Below, piece after piece: positions 1 to 8,467 of a stretch of 64,000 bases of DNA. Location: contig NZ_CP045643.1 of the NCBI RefSeq assembly GCF_009498275.1, positions 3,782,001 to 3,846,000 of the forward strand, given 5' to 3'. The translations under genes were made by a program, and so were the position numbers. The DNA is from Streptomyces fagopyri. Its GTDB lineage: Bacteria > Actinomycetota > Actinomycetes > Streptomycetales > Streptomycetaceae. Position 1 is the first letter of the stretch; each line of letters begins with the position of its first letter. The notes beneath the pieces are model-generated. The model was not told where the DNA came from and ran no database searches. It saw only the letters and a list, made by a program, of their open reading frames with translations.

Positions 1-2
1 CC

Positions 3-272
3 CTCGGGTCCCTGGTCCGCACGATCGCCGCCGGCGCCCTGCTCTCGCTGGGCATAGAGCTGCTGCAGACCGGCGTTCCCGGGCAGGTCGTGGACGTCGA
101 CTCGCTGCTGCTCAACACCGTCGGGGTGGCACTGGCCCATGCCGCGATCGTGCCCGCCGCCAGGGTGCGGCTCCGCCGCCGGGCCGAGACCAGGCGCCGC
201 GCGGCCCTCCCCCGGGAGGACACGGTTCAGGGTCGGACCCCGACGATTCCCAGGGTCGGCATCGCACCGTAG
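3..272 (+). CDS. VanZ-like family protein, C-terminal part
   Basis: The last 89 codons of a gene whose start lies outside the window. The readable part begins with a hydrophobic helix followed by L-G-I-E-L-L-Q and then V-D-V-D-S-L-L-L-N-T-V-G. This pattern (charged residue in a membrane helix, then a DxxDxxxNxxG-like stretch) is typical of the membrane end of VanZ-like proteins. After a second hydrophobic stretch the tail is basic and proline-rich. VanZ-like proteins are integral membrane proteins of mostly unknown function, some linked to glycopeptide tolerance; the role here cannot be inferred. Confidence 0.7.
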   Translation, partial: LGSLVRTIAAGALLSLGIELLQTGVPGQVVDVDSLLLNTVGVALAHAAIVPAARVRLRRRAETRRRAALPREDTVQGRTPTIPRVGIAP

Positions 273-365
273 AGCGACGCTTCGTCCGCTTCGTCACCGT
301 AGCGTTGAAGACATCGAGGCCGGACGTCCGGCACACACGCAGCCACGGTTCACGAAGGAGTCCTC

Positions 366-566
366 ATGAGCGCCCTTGCCCGCCCCACCGACGGCCGGAT
401 GATCGGCGGAGTGTGCGCAGCGCTGGCGCGGCGCTTCGGCACCTCCGCGACGACGATGCGCGTGATCTTCGTACTCTCCTGCCTGCTGCCCGGCCCGCAG
501 TTCCTGCTCTACATAGCGCTGTGGATCCTGTTCCCGTCCGAGGACAAGGTCCGCACCGCCTGGTAG
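366..566 (+). CDS. PspC domain small membrane protein
   Basis: A 66-residue protein that is almost entirely one PspC domain. The diagnostic opening G-R-M-I-G-G-V-C-A-A-L-A is followed by a hydrophobic helix and the closing L-W-I-L-F-P. AAGGAG lies 7 bases before the ATG, which fixes the start. PspC domains sit in the membrane and are linked to envelope-stress responses in other bacteria. Here it is a stand-alone, single-domain version of the kind common in actinomycetes. It is a monocistronic unit followed directly by a strong terminator. Confidence 0.85.
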   Translation: MSALARPTDGRMIGGVCAALARRFGTSATTMRVIFVLSCLLPGPQFLLYIALWILFPSEDKVRTAW

Positions 567-603
567 TCACGCGCCGGCGAGGTTCTCGCCGGACGGCACG
601 AAG

Positions 604-644
604 CGCCGGTGGGGCGCACCCGAGTCGGGTGCGCCCCACCGGCG
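604..644. terminator. bidirectional hairpin terminator
   Basis: A perfect inverted repeat with an 18-20 bp stem (CGCCGGTGGGGCGCACCC and its complement) and a minimal loop. It lies between the PspC gene (+) and the exported-protein gene (-), which converge, so it can end both transcripts. There is no T-run, as is usual for Streptomyces terminators. Confidence 0.85.
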
Positions 645-681
645 TTGTCGCGTGTGCGGGCCGGGGCCCGCGGAGTGCGCG

Positions 682-1035
682 TCAGCCGAGCGGCAGTCCG
701 TTCACCGGCAGGCCGTGCGTCGGCAGGCCCTGCAGCGGCAGGCCGCCGAGCAGTCCGGCCACCGGCGCGGTGGGACCGCTCGCGAGCACCTTCTCGGCGG
801 CGGGCTGGGCGGCCGCCACACCCGCACCGAGCGCGCTCTGACCCTGGGCAAGCGCCTGGCCCGCGCCCGGCAGCGCACCGGCCAGGTTCTGCGTGGGCAG
901 CGCCTGGGTGACGGTGCCCAGCGCCGAGGAGGCGTCCGGCACGGCCGGTGCCGCGTTCGCGGCGCCGGCGCCCGCGGCGGCGAAAGCGGCACCGAGAGCG
1001 GCGACACCGAGGGTCTTGGCAGCAGACTGCTTCAT
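682..1035 (-). CDS. small exported Ala/Gly/Leu-rich protein
   Basis: A 117-residue exported protein. I start it at the ATG encoding M-K-Q-S-A-A-K because AAGGA lies about 9 bases upstream; the longer reading frame adds an unlikely 26-residue leader. A signal peptide occupies about residues 1-30, with a probable A-N-A-A cleavage site. The mature part is low-complexity, rich in Ala, Gly, Leu and Gln, and ends in repeated G-L-P motifs (GGLPLQ, GLPTH, GLPVN, GLPLG). No enzyme motif is visible. It may be a small wall- or surface-associated protein; its function is unknown. Confidence 0.65.
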   Translation of the reverse strand: MKQSAAKTLGVAALGAAFAAAGAGAANAAPAVPDASSALGTVTQALPTQNLAGALPGAGQALAQGQSALGAGVAAAQPAAEKVLASGPTAPVAGLLGGLPLQGLPTHGLPVNGLPLG

Positions 1036-1176
1036 ATGGAATGCGTCCTTGGATCCGTGTGACGGGGAGGTGAGCGGTCCAAAACCGTAAACACGCAAAG
1101 CGGCACTCCGCAAACATCGAAAACCGGTCGAGTCATGGAGAATGAGTGAAGACCGGACCCGTCACCGCTGCTTCGC

Positions 1177-2331
1177 TCAGACCTGATCCTCCGAAGAACC
1201 CCTGGTGGAAGCAGTCTGCTGGAACAGCCATTCGGACTTCAGCTCGGCATATCCGGGCTTGATCACGTCATTGATCATCGCGAGTCGTTCATCGAAAGGA
1301 ATGAATGCTGACTTCATAGCATTGACCGAGAACCACTGGAGATCGTCGAGCGAATAACCGAACGCGTCGACAAGATGCTCGAATTCACCGCTCATGCTGG
1401 TCCCGGACATGAGCCGGTTGTCCGTGTTCACCGTGACCCGGAAGTGCAACCGCCGCAACAACCCGATCGGGTGCTCGGCGTAGGAGTCGGCCGCGCCGGT
1501 CTGGAGGTTGGAACTGGGACAGAGCTCCAGCGGGACGCGCTTGTCGCGGACGTACGAGGCGAGGCGCCCGAGCGTCACCGAGCCGTCCTGCGCGACCTCG
1601 ATGTCGTCGATGATCCGGACACCGTGGCCGAGCCGGTCCGCCCCGCACCACTGGAGCGCCTGCCAGATGGACGGCAGCCCGAAGGCCTCGCCCGCGTGAA
1701 TGGTGAAATGGTTGTTCTCGCGCTTGAGGTACTCGAACGCGTCGAGGTGCCGGGTGGGCGGGAAGCCGGCCTCGGCCCCCGCGATGTCGAACCCGACGAC
1801 ACCCATGTCCCGGTAACGGTTGGCCAGTTCGGCGATCTCCAGCGAGCGGGCCGCGTGCCGCATCGCGGTGAGCAGCGCGCCCACCCGGACGCGGTGGCCG
1901 TTCTCCCGCGCCCGGCGCTCACCCTCGCGGAAGCCCTCGTTGACCGCCTCCACGACCTCTTCGAGGGTGAGTCCGCGCTCCAGGTGCTGCTCGGGGGCGT
2001 AGCGCACCTCGGCGTAGACGACCCCGTCCCCGGCGAGGTCCTCCGCGCACTCGGCGGCGACCCGCACCAGTGCCTCACGGGTCTGCATGACGGCGCAGGT
2101 GTGCGCGAAGGTCTCCAGGTACCGCTCCAGGGAGCCGGAGTCGGCGGCCTCCCTGAACCAGACGCCGAGTTTGCCGGGGTCGGTCTCGGGGAGCCCCGAG
2201 TAGCCGGTCTCCTGGGCGAGTTCGACGATCGTCCCGGGGCGCAGGCCCCCGTCGAGGTGATCGTGCAGCAGGACCTTGGGCGCCCGGCGGATCTGTTCCG
2301 AGCTCGGGGTGTTCCGGATCTGGCTCGTCAT
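1177..2331 (-). CDS. add: adenosine deaminase
   Basis: 384 residues, hydrolysing adenosine or deoxyadenosine to inosine or deoxyinosine plus ammonia in the cytoplasm. The family's metal and catalytic motifs are present: H-D-H-L-D-G-G (His23, His25), H-A-G-E at 212-215, G-H-G at 235-237 and N-T-D-N-R at 302-306. In the last motif the usual second Asp is Asn; the first, zinc-binding Asp is kept. Length fits bacterial Add. The gene is monocistronic. A CTACGCGCGTAG palindrome lies 17 bases before the start codon, the same element that precedes the nucleoside transporter genes downstream, which suggests co-regulation with nucleoside uptake. Confidence 0.93.
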   Translation of the reverse strand: MTSQIRNTPSSEQIRRAPKVLLHDHLDGGLRPGTIVELAQETGYSGLPETDPGKLGVWFREAADSGSLERYLETFAHTCAVMQTREALVRVAAECAEDLAGDGVVYAEVRYAPEQHLERGLTLEEVVEAVNEGFREGERRARENGHRVRVGALLTAMRHAARSLEIAELANRYRDMGVVGFDIAGAEAGFPPTRHLDAFEYLKRENNHFTIHAGEAFGLPSIWQALQWCGADRLGHGVRIIDDIEVAQDGSVTLGRLASYVRDKRVPLELCPSSNLQTGAADSYAEHPIGLLRRLHFRVTVNTDNRLMSGTSMSGEFEHLVDAFGYSLDDLQWFSVNAMKSAFIPFDERLAMINDVIKPGYAELKSEWLFQQTASTRGSSEDQV

Positions 2332-2347
2332 TCGCGCACTGTAGCCC

Positions 2348-2359
2348 CTACGCGCGTAG
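2348..2359. promoter_or_regulatory. nucleoside-regulon palindrome, site 1 (add)
   Basis: A perfect 12-bp palindrome CTACGCGCGTAG in the divergent gap between add (-) and the 2445 hydrolase gene (+), 17 bases from the add start codon. Identical or nearly identical copies precede the nucleoside ABC operon and both BMP lipoprotein genes. It is inferred to be a transcription-factor operator. The factor itself is not identified in this window. Confidence 0.65.
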
Positions 2360-2444
2360 ATGTTCTCTTGTCCCGATCCGTCGATATGTAACGGTGACCC
2401 GGCGGACGGGTGGCGTACACCGTCACTTCTGACACTGTTCTGTC

Positions 2445-3206
2445 ATGGCACAGCAAGCGACGCCGGTACGCAGCGCCCGGCTGGGCAGGGCACTGGGCCC
2501 GGAGCCGACGGCGGTCAGCGGAGTGGTCCTGCTGCTCCCGGGCGGCGACGAGACCTCCGGCCGCAGGCCCTCCCCCATGTGGGCGACCGCCTCCGTACGC
2601 GCGTTGGGCCGCCGGCTCACGCGCGCGGGACAGACGCAGGGCCTGGCCGCCCATGTCGTTCACTACCGCTTCCGCGGCTGGAACGGCAGCGAGGCGCACC
2701 TCGCGGGCGACGCCTCCTGGGCCGCCGACGAGGTCGTACGCCGCTACGGCGACGTCCCCGTCTGCCTCGCCGGGGTCGACATGGGCGGCCGGGCGGCGCT
2801 GCGCGCGGCCGGTCACACCGCCGTCAACTCCGTGCTGGCGCTGGCACCCTGGCTGCCCGAGGAGGACGTGGCGGCGCCACCCGAACCGGTGAAACAGCTC
2901 ACCGGGCGGCGCGTGCTGATCGTGCACGGCACCAACGACGAGCGCACCGACCCGGAACTGTCCTTCCGGCTCGCGGCCCGCGCCAAGAAGTCCAACCGCG
3001 ACGTCTGCCGCTTCGAGGTCCATTCCGACGGGCACGGGTTGCACCAGCACCGGACCGAAGTCCACGCGCTGGCCGAGGACTTCGTGATGGGGGCGCTGTT
3101 CGGGCGCGGGCTGTCCCGCCCGCTGGAGGACGCGCTCGCCGCACCGCCGCCGCTGGGTCTGCGGATGCCGCTCGCCTCGGGCTTCGGGAAGGCGCTGCGT
3201 CACTGA
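2445..3206 (+). CDS. alpha/beta-hydrolase-fold protein, Asp at nucleophile position
   Basis: 253 residues with an alpha/beta hydrolase fold like dienelactone-hydrolase/prolyl-oligopeptidase-type proteins. The early strand V-V-L-L-L-P-G-G (about 27-34) gives the oxyanion-hole loop. The nucleophile elbow reads G-V-D-M-G-G (110-115), with Asp112 where most relatives have Ser or Cys. An acid candidate lies in H-G-T-N-D-E-R-T-D-P and a His in S-D-G-H-G-L-H. The protein may therefore use an Asp nucleophile, as in haloalkane dehalogenases, or be non-catalytic. No strong ribosome-binding site is visible. The gene ends inside the tail of the convergent LysR gene (7-bp overlap). Substrate unknown. Confidence 0.75.
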   Translation: MAQQATPVRSARLGRALGPEPTAVSGVVLLLPGGDETSGRRPSPMWATASVRALGRRLTRAGQTQGLAAHVVHYRFRGWNGSEAHLAGDASWAADEVVRRYGDVPVCLAGVDMGGRAALRAAGHTAVNSVLALAPWLPEEDVAAPPEPVKQLTGRRVLIVHGTNDERTDPELSFRLAARAKKSNRDVCRFEVHSDGHGLHQHRTEVHALAEDFVMGALFGRGLSRPLEDALAAPPPLGLRMPLASGFGKALRH

Positions 3207-4186
3207 GGGCCGTCCGGGACCCTGACGGGGCCCTGTTCCGGGAGCAGGCGGCCCCGGCGTGACAGCAGGAACTTCTTGAAGGCCGCCACGGGCGGGGTGT
3301 CGGGGTGGCCGTCCAGCCACGCCACCCCGATCTCGCGGACCGCGCGCGGGGCGGTGACCGTCAGTTCGACGACTCCCGGGCGGGCCACTGCCGGTGGCGG
3401 CAGCAGGGCGACGCCCAGACCGGCGGCGACGAGCCCGCGCAGCGTCTCGGCCTCCTCTCCCTCGAAGGCGATCCGCGGCCGGAACCCCGCCTCCTGGCAG
3501 AGGTCGTCGGTGATGCGCCGCATGCCGTAGCCGGGTTCGAGGGTCACGAAGGTCTCCTCGGCGGCCTCCGCCAGCCGCACGCGTCTGCGGGAGGCGAGCC
3601 GGTGGTCGGCGGGGACGACCAGCCGCAGCTTCTGCTCCTCGAGGAGACGGCCCACCAGGTCGGGCTCGTCGGGCACGGGCGAGGTGAGGCACAGGTCCAG
3701 CTCGCCCGAGCGCAGCCGCTCCAGCATCGCCTCGCCGTAGTTCTGGACGAGGCTGAAGCGGACTCCGGGGTGGTCGGCGCGGAAGGCGCGGATGAGCCCG
3801 GGGACGGTCTCCGACCCCATCGTGTGCAGGAAACCGAAGGCGACCTTGCCGGTGGCCGGGTCGGCGTCCGCGCGCACCTCGTCCGCGGCGCGCCCGATCT
3901 CGGCGAGGGCGCGTTCCACGGAGGAGAGGAACGTACGGCCGGCGGGGGTGAGGGAGACCGTACGGCCGCGCCGCGCGAACAGGTCGACGCCCAGGTCCTG
4001 TTCGAGCCGGACCATGGCCCGCGACAGGGTCGACTGCGGGACCCGCATCTCCCGCGCGGCCCTCGTCACGTGCTCGGTGCGGGCGACCCCGGCGAAGTGC
4101 GCGAGCCGCGGAGCGAGGACCGCGACGATGTCTTCTGTGTCACTGGACGGTGACAGGTGACCCTGTGACCTCTGCTGATGCGCCAT
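3200..4186 (-). CDS. LysR-family transcriptional regulator
   Basis: 328 residues. A winged helix-turn-helix spans about residues 25-85 (H-V-T-R-A-A-R-E-M-R-V-P-Q-S-T-L-S-R-A is the recognition region). A periplasmic-binding-like effector domain follows from about 110 to 315. I start it at the ATG of M-A-H-Q-Q-R because the longer frame would run through the promoter region shared with the divergent exporter. Only 62 bases separate it from the MFS gene, the classical arrangement in which a LysR protein controls its divergent neighbour. The effector is unknown. Confidence 0.9.
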   Translation of the reverse strand: MAHQQRSQGHLSPSSDTEDIVAVLAPRLAHFAGVARTEHVTRAAREMRVPQSTLSRAMVRLEQDLGVDLFARRGRTVSLTPAGRTFLSSVERALAEIGRAADEVRADADPATGKVAFGFLHTMGSETVPGLIRAFRADHPGVRFSLVQNYGEAMLERLRSGELDLCLTSPVPDEPDLVGRLLEEQKLRLVVPADHRLASRRRVRLAEAAEETFVTLEPGYGMRRITDDLCQEAGFRPRIAFEGEEAETLRGLVAAGLGVALLPPPAVARPGVVELTVTAPRAVREIGVAWLDGHPDTPPVAAFKKFLLSRRGRLLPEQGPVRVPDGPQ

Positions 4187-4201
4187 GGGAACGATTATGG
4201 C

Positions 4202-4218
4202 GATTCCATGCATTGGAC
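4202..4218. promoter_or_regulatory. possible LysR binding region
   Basis: The 62-bp gap between the divergent lysR and MFS start codons holds an imperfect dyad, CCA-N5-TGG, at 4206-4216 within AT-richer sequence. The location is right for a LysR-type box, but the symmetry is weak, so this is only a suggestion. Confidence 0.3.
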
Positions 4219-4248
4219 GGATGAATGGCGGGAGCCTAATTTCGAAGC

Positions 4249-5532
4249 ATGCCTTCCGCAAGTACCGGGGCGTCCACCACCGTGGTCGCCTCCGCAGCCG
4301 CCGTCCCCGCGTCCGCCGACTCCCGTCTGGCCCCGGGCGGGCCCGGCTACCGCCGGATGAGCTTCGCCCTCTTCCTCGCCGGTGTCGCGACCTTCGCGCT
4401 CCTCTACTCCACGCAGGCCCTCCTCCCGCTCATCTCGACGGATCTCGGCGTGACCGCGAGCCAGGCGAGCTGGACGGTGTCGGCCGCGACGGGCGGCCTC
4501 GCGCTCTTCGTCCTCCCGATGAGCGCGCTGTCGGAGCGCTACGGACGGCGTACGTTGATGACGGCGTCGCTGGTCGTCGCGGTGGCGGTCGGGCTGCTGG
4601 TGCCCTTCGCGCCGTCGATCGGCGCGCTGGTGGCACTGCGCGCGGTGCAGGGCGCGGCGCTGGCGGGACTGCCCGCGTCGGCGACGGCGTACCTGGCGGA
4701 GGAGGTCCGCCCCAAGGCCCTGATCACGGCCATCGGTCTCTTCGTGGCGGGCAACAGCGTCGGCGGGATGAGCGGCCGGGTCATCACCGGCTGGGTCGCG
4801 CAGGAATGGGGCTGGCGGATCGCCGTCGCCACGATCGGCGTGATCGCGGTGGCGTGCGCGGTGGCCTTCCGGCTGCTGCTGCCCGCCCCCCGGCACTTCA
4901 CACCGGGCTCGCCGCGCCCGCGGGCACTGGTCCGCACGGTCCGCGGCCACCTCGCCAACCCCCTGCTGCGCCGGCTGTACGCGATCGGCGCGCTGTTCAT
5001 GATGGTCTTCGGCGGGGTCTACACGGTGATCGGCTACCGCCTGACCGACGCCCCGTTCTCGCTCCCCCAGGGCGTCATCGGCTCGATCTTCCTGGTCTAC
5101 CTGGTCGGTACGGTGTCGGCGTCGACCGCGGGCAGGCTCGTCGACCGCCTGGGCCGGCGCGGCTCGCTCTACCTGGCGGGCGGCACGACCACCGCCGGGC
5201 TCCTCCTCTCGCTGGCCGACTCCCTCCCGCTGGTCCTGCTCGGCCTGGTCCTGATCACCGCGGGCTTCTTCGCGGGCCACGCGGTGGCGTCCTCGTCGGT
5301 GAGCCACACCGCCAAGGAGGGCCGCGCGCAGGCCTCCGCCCTCTACCAGTCCGCCTACTACATCGGCTCCAGCGCCGGCAGCACCCTCGGCGCCGTCGCC
5401 TTCCACTCGGGCGGCTGGGGCGGCACGGTGGTGCTCGGGCTGCTCGCGGTGCTCGGTGTCGTGTCGATCACCCTCTTCGGCTCGCACGCGGCGCGGACCC
5501 GGGCGGCCCGCAACCCGGTCCTGGCGCACTGA
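4249..5532 (+). CDS. MFS exporter (YnfM/Bcr-like)
   Basis: 427 residues with about 12 membrane helices. After an Ala/Ser-rich cytoplasmic N-terminus (1-35), the first helix reads F-L-A-G-V-A-T-F-A-L-L-Y-S-T-Q-A. The MFS loop motif after helix 2 is S-A-L-S-E-R-Y-G-R-R. The Y-S-T-Q-A-L-L-P opening resembles the inner-membrane YnfM/arabinose-efflux-like group of drug or metabolite exporters. It is divergent from the LysR gene and probably its target. The transported compound is not predictable. Confidence 0.85.
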   Translation: MPSASTGASTTVVASAAAVPASADSRLAPGGPGYRRMSFALFLAGVATFALLYSTQALLPLISTDLGVTASQASWTVSAATGGLALFVLPMSALSERYGRRTLMTASLVVAVAVGLLVPFAPSIGALVALRAVQGAALAGLPASATAYLAEEVRPKALITAIGLFVAGNSVGGMSGRVITGWVAQEWGWRIAVATIGVIAVACAVAFRLLLPAPRHFTPGSPRPRALVRTVRGHLANPLLRRLYAIGALFMMVFGGVYTVIGYRLTDAPFSLPQGVIGSIFLVYLVGTVSASTAGRLVDRLGRRGSLYLAGGTTTAGLLLSLADSLPLVLLGLVLITAGFFAGHAVASSSVSHTAKEGRAQASALYQSAYYIGSSAGSTLGAVAFHSGGWGGTVVLGLLAVLGVVSITLFGSHAARTRAARNPVLAH

Positions 5533-5582
5533 CCCGGCCCGTCGCCGCACCCGCGGGGACCGAAGCGGCGAACGCGCGGGCG

Positions 5583-5637
5583 AAAGGCGCAGGAGTGCGC
5601 CCAGGCCCCTGAGCCAACCGGTCCGGCCTGCGCCTTT
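5583..5637 (+). terminator. terminator after the MFS exporter gene
   Basis: The inverted repeat AAAGGCGCAGG / CCTGCGCCTTT has an 11-bp stem and a loop that contains a second small stem (CAGGCC/GGCCTG). It is followed by T residues and lies 50 bases after the exporter stop codon. Confidence 0.7.
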
Positions 5638-5738
5638 TCCCACTCCGTGGGTCATTGTCAGTGGGCTGCGGTAGCTTCCGAGGTGCCGGCGCAGCGAAGC
5701 GACGGCGCGACGGGAACAGCCACAGGGGTGGGTTGGCC

Positions 5739-6731
5739 ATGAGCGACGGTACGGCGACGACGACAGACCTGGACGTCCGGCTGGAGAAGCACCGGGTCGA
5801 GCTGACCGGATACTGCTACCGGATGCTCGGCTCCTCCTTCGAGGCGGAGGACGCGGTGCAGGACACGATGGTCCGCGCCTGGCGGAGCTACGACAAGTTC
5901 GAGGGCCGCTCGTCGATACGCTCCTGGCTGTACCGGATCGCCACGAACGTGTGCCTGGACATGCTGAACGCCGGCAACAGAAGGGCCCGGCCCATGGATC
6001 TCACCGGCCCCTCCCCGCTCGCCCAGGCGGCGCTCACCCCGCGCCCGGACAACACGTGGCTGGAGCCGGTGCCCGACGCCCGTGTGCTGCCCACCATCAG
6101 CGACCCGGCCGAGGCGGCGGTGGCCAAGGAGTCGGTGCGGCTCGCGTTCATGGCCGCCCTCCAGCAGCTGCCGCCCAAGCAGCGGGCCGTGCTCATCCTG
6201 CGCGAGGTCCTCGCGTGGAAGGCGAGCGAGGTCGCCGAGCTGCTCGGTACCACGGTCGCCTCGGTCAACAGCGCGCTGCAGCGGGCCCGCGCCACTCTCG
6301 CGGAGAGGGAGGGCACCCCGGGCGCCGTCTCCGACCCGCTCGACGAGGAGCAGCGGAAGCTCCTGGAGCGCTACGTCGCCGCGTTCGAGGGGTACGACAT
6401 GACGGCCCTGACCGCCATCCTCCACGAGGACGCGATCATGACGATGCCGCCGTTCGACCTCTGGCTGCGCGGCCCCGGCGACATCACGGGGTTCATGACG
6501 ACGCTCGGCGCCTCCTGCGCGGGTTCGCGTCTGCTCCCGGTGTCGGTGAACGGCCTGCCGGGCTTCGCCCACTACAAGCCGGACCCGGAGAAGGGCGGCT
6601 TCAGCGCCTGGGCGATCCAGGCCCTGGAGATCTCAGACGGCCGGATCACGGGATTCCACTGCTTCCTCGACACCGGACGCTGGTTCCCGCTCTTCGGTCT
6701 GCCCCTCCAGCTCGAAGCGGAGGCCCACTAG
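5739..6731 (+). CDS. ECF-type sigma factor with SnoaL-like C-terminal domain
   Basis: 330 residues. Sigma region 2 (about 15-85) includes E-A-E-D-A-V-Q-D-T-M-V-R-A-W. Region 4 (about 140-195) has L-P-P-K-Q-R-A-V-L-I-L-R-E and an HTH ending V-N-S-A-L-Q-R-A-R. A SnoaL/NTF2-like domain fills the last 110 residues (A-A-F-E-G-Y-D-M-T-A-L onward). The layout matches the long SigJ/ECF41-like class, where the C-terminal domain controls activity in place of a separate anti-sigma factor; none is encoded alongside. I start at the ATG of M-S-D-G-T because of the G-rich stretch just upstream. Its 3' end overlaps the convergent STAS gene by 99 bp. Confidence 0.88.
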   Translation: MSDGTATTTDLDVRLEKHRVELTGYCYRMLGSSFEAEDAVQDTMVRAWRSYDKFEGRSSIRSWLYRIATNVCLDMLNAGNRRARPMDLTGPSPLAQAALTPRPDNTWLEPVPDARVLPTISDPAEAAVAKESVRLAFMAALQQLPPKQRAVLILREVLAWKASEVAELLGTTVASVNSALQRARATLAEREGTPGAVSDPLDEEQRKLLERYVAAFEGYDMTALTAILHEDAIMTMPPFDLWLRGPGDITGFMTTLGASCAGSRLLPVSVNGLPGFAHYKPDPEKGGFSAWAIQALEISDGRITGFHCFLDTGRWFPLFGLPLQLEAEAH

Positions 6732-7052
6732 ATCGAGGAGGGCCCGCAGCGGCGGGGCCGGATCGCGCAGCCGTATGCGTCCACCGGCCCGGCGCGCGGC
6801 CAGCTCCATCCTGGCCAGGGCGTCGACGGTGGCGAGGCCGGGCGGCCCCAGCCCGGCCAGGTCGCAGACGACCACTCCGCCACCCGTAGCCGCCAGCCGC
6901 GCGCGCACGTCGGCGCAGAGCCGCGGCACCTCGTCACGGGTGACGGCGGCGGGCAGCACGAGTACGGCGGGTGTCATGGCGTCCACGATCGGTAGACCGG
7001 CCGGGTCGGCCGAACTCATCGGGGCCCGGCGGCCGGCCTCGCCCTCGGTCAT
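6633..7052 (-). CDS. STAS-domain protein
   Basis: 139 residues with one STAS (sulfate transporter / anti-sigma antagonist) domain over about 27-115. The core V-V-V-C-D-L-A-G-L-G-P-P-G-L-A-T-V-D-A-L-A matches the family's beta-strand plus helix, but the phosphorylatable Ser/Thr of the usual D-x-S is replaced by a G-x-G-P-P-G-L-A-T stretch. Such proteins act as partner-switching antagonists or nucleotide sensors. An alternative start lies 11 codons inside (M-S-S-A-D). The gene runs antisense into the 3' end of the preceding sigma-factor gene, so the two transcripts overlap. Confidence 0.7.
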   Translation of the reverse strand: MTEGEAGRRAPMSSADPAGLPIVDAMTPAVLVLPAAVTRDEVPRLCADVRARLAATGGGVVVCDLAGLGPPGLATVDALARMELAARRAGGRIRLRDPAPPLRALLDLVGLRFELEGQTEEREPASGVEEAVESRDPAV

Positions 7053-7166
7053 GCCGTAAGGATCACATTGACCCGCGCCCGGCCTTCCCCGGAGGGTTGG
7101 GTGTATGCCCCACGAACCCGTGCCCGACCGCCCGCCAGGCCGCCTCCCGTCCCGCAAGGAGGGCCC

Positions 7167-8087
7167 GTGCAGGGGGTGTTGACCGGGTTCGCGGTGATCG
7201 CCGTCGTCATCGGCGTCGGCTGGCTGATCGGCCGGCGGGGCTATCTCGGGGAGAACGGCCGGGAGGTACTGACCAAGCTCGCCTTCCATGTGGCCTCCCC
7301 CGCCCTGCTGTTCACCACGCTCGCCCGCGCCGACCTGTCGGTGATCTTCTCCAGCCGGCTGCTGGTCACCGCCATGAGCACGGCCGCGGCGGCCGGCGCC
7401 TTCGTCGTGGTCGGTGCCGTACGCGGCTGGGGTGTCGGCCGGACGACGATCGGCGCCCTGTGCTCCAGTTACGTCAACTCCGGCAACCTCGGCATTCCGA
7501 TCGCGGTGTACGTGCTCGGTGACGCCTCGCTGGTCGCGCCCGTGCTGCTGTTCCAGCAGATCGTGGTCACGCCGGTCGCGCTGACCGTCCTCGACCTGTC
7601 GGGGCCGGGCGAGAAGGGTTCGGTGTGGCTGCGGCTCGTCACGCCCCTGCGCAACCCCATCGCCGTCGGCTCGCTCGCCGGGGTAGCCGTGTCGGCGAGC
7701 GGCCTGCGGGTGCCGGGACCCGTCATGGACCCGCTCACCCTGATCGGGAACATGTCGGTGCCCGCGGTACTGCTGGCCTTCGGCATCTCCCTGTGCGGCA
7801 GCACACTGCCCGGCCGCGGCGCGGACCGTCACCCGGTGCTGCTGTCCGTCCTGCTGAAGGCGGTCGGCCAGCCCGCCGTGGCCTGGGCGCTGGCGGCCGG
7901 CGTCTTCGGGCTGCACGGCGCGCCCCTGCTCGACGTCGTGGTCACCTCGGCGCTGCCCGCCGCCCAGAACCTCTTCACCTACGCCTCGCGCTACCTCGTG
8001 GGCGAGACACTCGCCCGCGAGTCGATCCTGCTGTCGACGATCCTCTCCGTCCCCGCCCTGGTGGTCATAGCAACCGCACTCGGCTGA
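7167..8087 (+). CDS. AEC-family (auxin efflux carrier-like) transporter
   Basis: 306 residues with about 10 hydrophobic helices in two five-helix halves, as in bacterial AEC permeases that move malate or other organic acids. Recognisable features are L-T-K-L-A-F-H-V-A-S-P-A-L-L-F early and S-S-Y-V-N-S-G-N-L-G-I-P-I-A at the family's conserved asparagine region. The start is the GTG at 7167, because AAGGAGG ends about 4 bases before it; upstream codons are proline/arginine-rich and not coding-like. The substrate is not predictable. Confidence 0.85.
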   Translation: MQGVLTGFAVIAVVIGVGWLIGRRGYLGENGREVLTKLAFHVASPALLFTTLARADLSVIFSSRLLVTAMSTAAAAGAFVVVGAVRGWGVGRTTIGALCSSYVNSGNLGIPIAVYVLGDASLVAPVLLFQQIVVTPVALTVLDLSGPGEKGSVWLRLVTPLRNPIAVGSLAGVAVSASGLRVPGPVMDPLTLIGNMSVPAVLLAFGISLCGSTLPGRGADRHPVLLSVLLKAVGQPAVAWALAAGVFGLHGAPLLDVVVTSALPAAQNLFTYASRYLVGETLARESILLSTILSVPALVVIATALG

Positions 8088-8203
8088 CCCACCAACCGCA
8101 CCCCCGCCCCACACCTGACCCACCGCCGACGAACTCGACGCACCGACAACAGCCCACCCCCACGCACCCGCACCCGCAGACGCGCACCCGGCGACGCACG
8201 GGA

Positions 8204-8317
8204 GGGGCCGTGCCGGTACGTCGCAGCCCGTCGCTCACGCCCGGATCGAGCAACGGCTCCCGTGCCCGGCCCACCCCTGATCCGACGGCGACGGGCTCGA
8301 CGTACCGGCACGGCCCC
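8204..8317. repeat. long inverted repeat in a convergent intergenic region
   Basis: The arms at 8204-8223 and 8298-8317 are perfect 20-bp complements (GGGGCCGTGCCGGTACGTCG). The pairing continues inward for about 10 more bp (AGCCCGTCGC with GCGACGGGCT) after one bulged base. The rest of 8088-8467 carries no convincing gene. It lies between the convergent AEC and thymidine phosphorylase genes and probably acts as a strong transcription end for the AEC gene. Confidence 0.7.
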
Positions 8318-8412
8318 GCCCCACCACAGCCGTACCCCCCACGCAGCAGACGCGCACCCGCCCCCGCCCCCGGCAGAAACGCACACGCCGTACCGAACCG
8401 AGGCCGGTACAC

Positions 8413-8454
8413 ACGAGGAGGGGCCGGTGCGCCCCGCGCCCGGCCCCTCCTCGT
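8413..8454 (-). terminator. terminator after deoA
   Basis: A perfect 15-bp stem (ACGAGGAGGGGCCGG with its complement) and a 12-base loop, 14 bases beyond the deoA stop codon. It ends the leftward nucleoside operon. Confidence 0.82.
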
Positions 8455-8467
8455 GGTCCCCGTGGGA

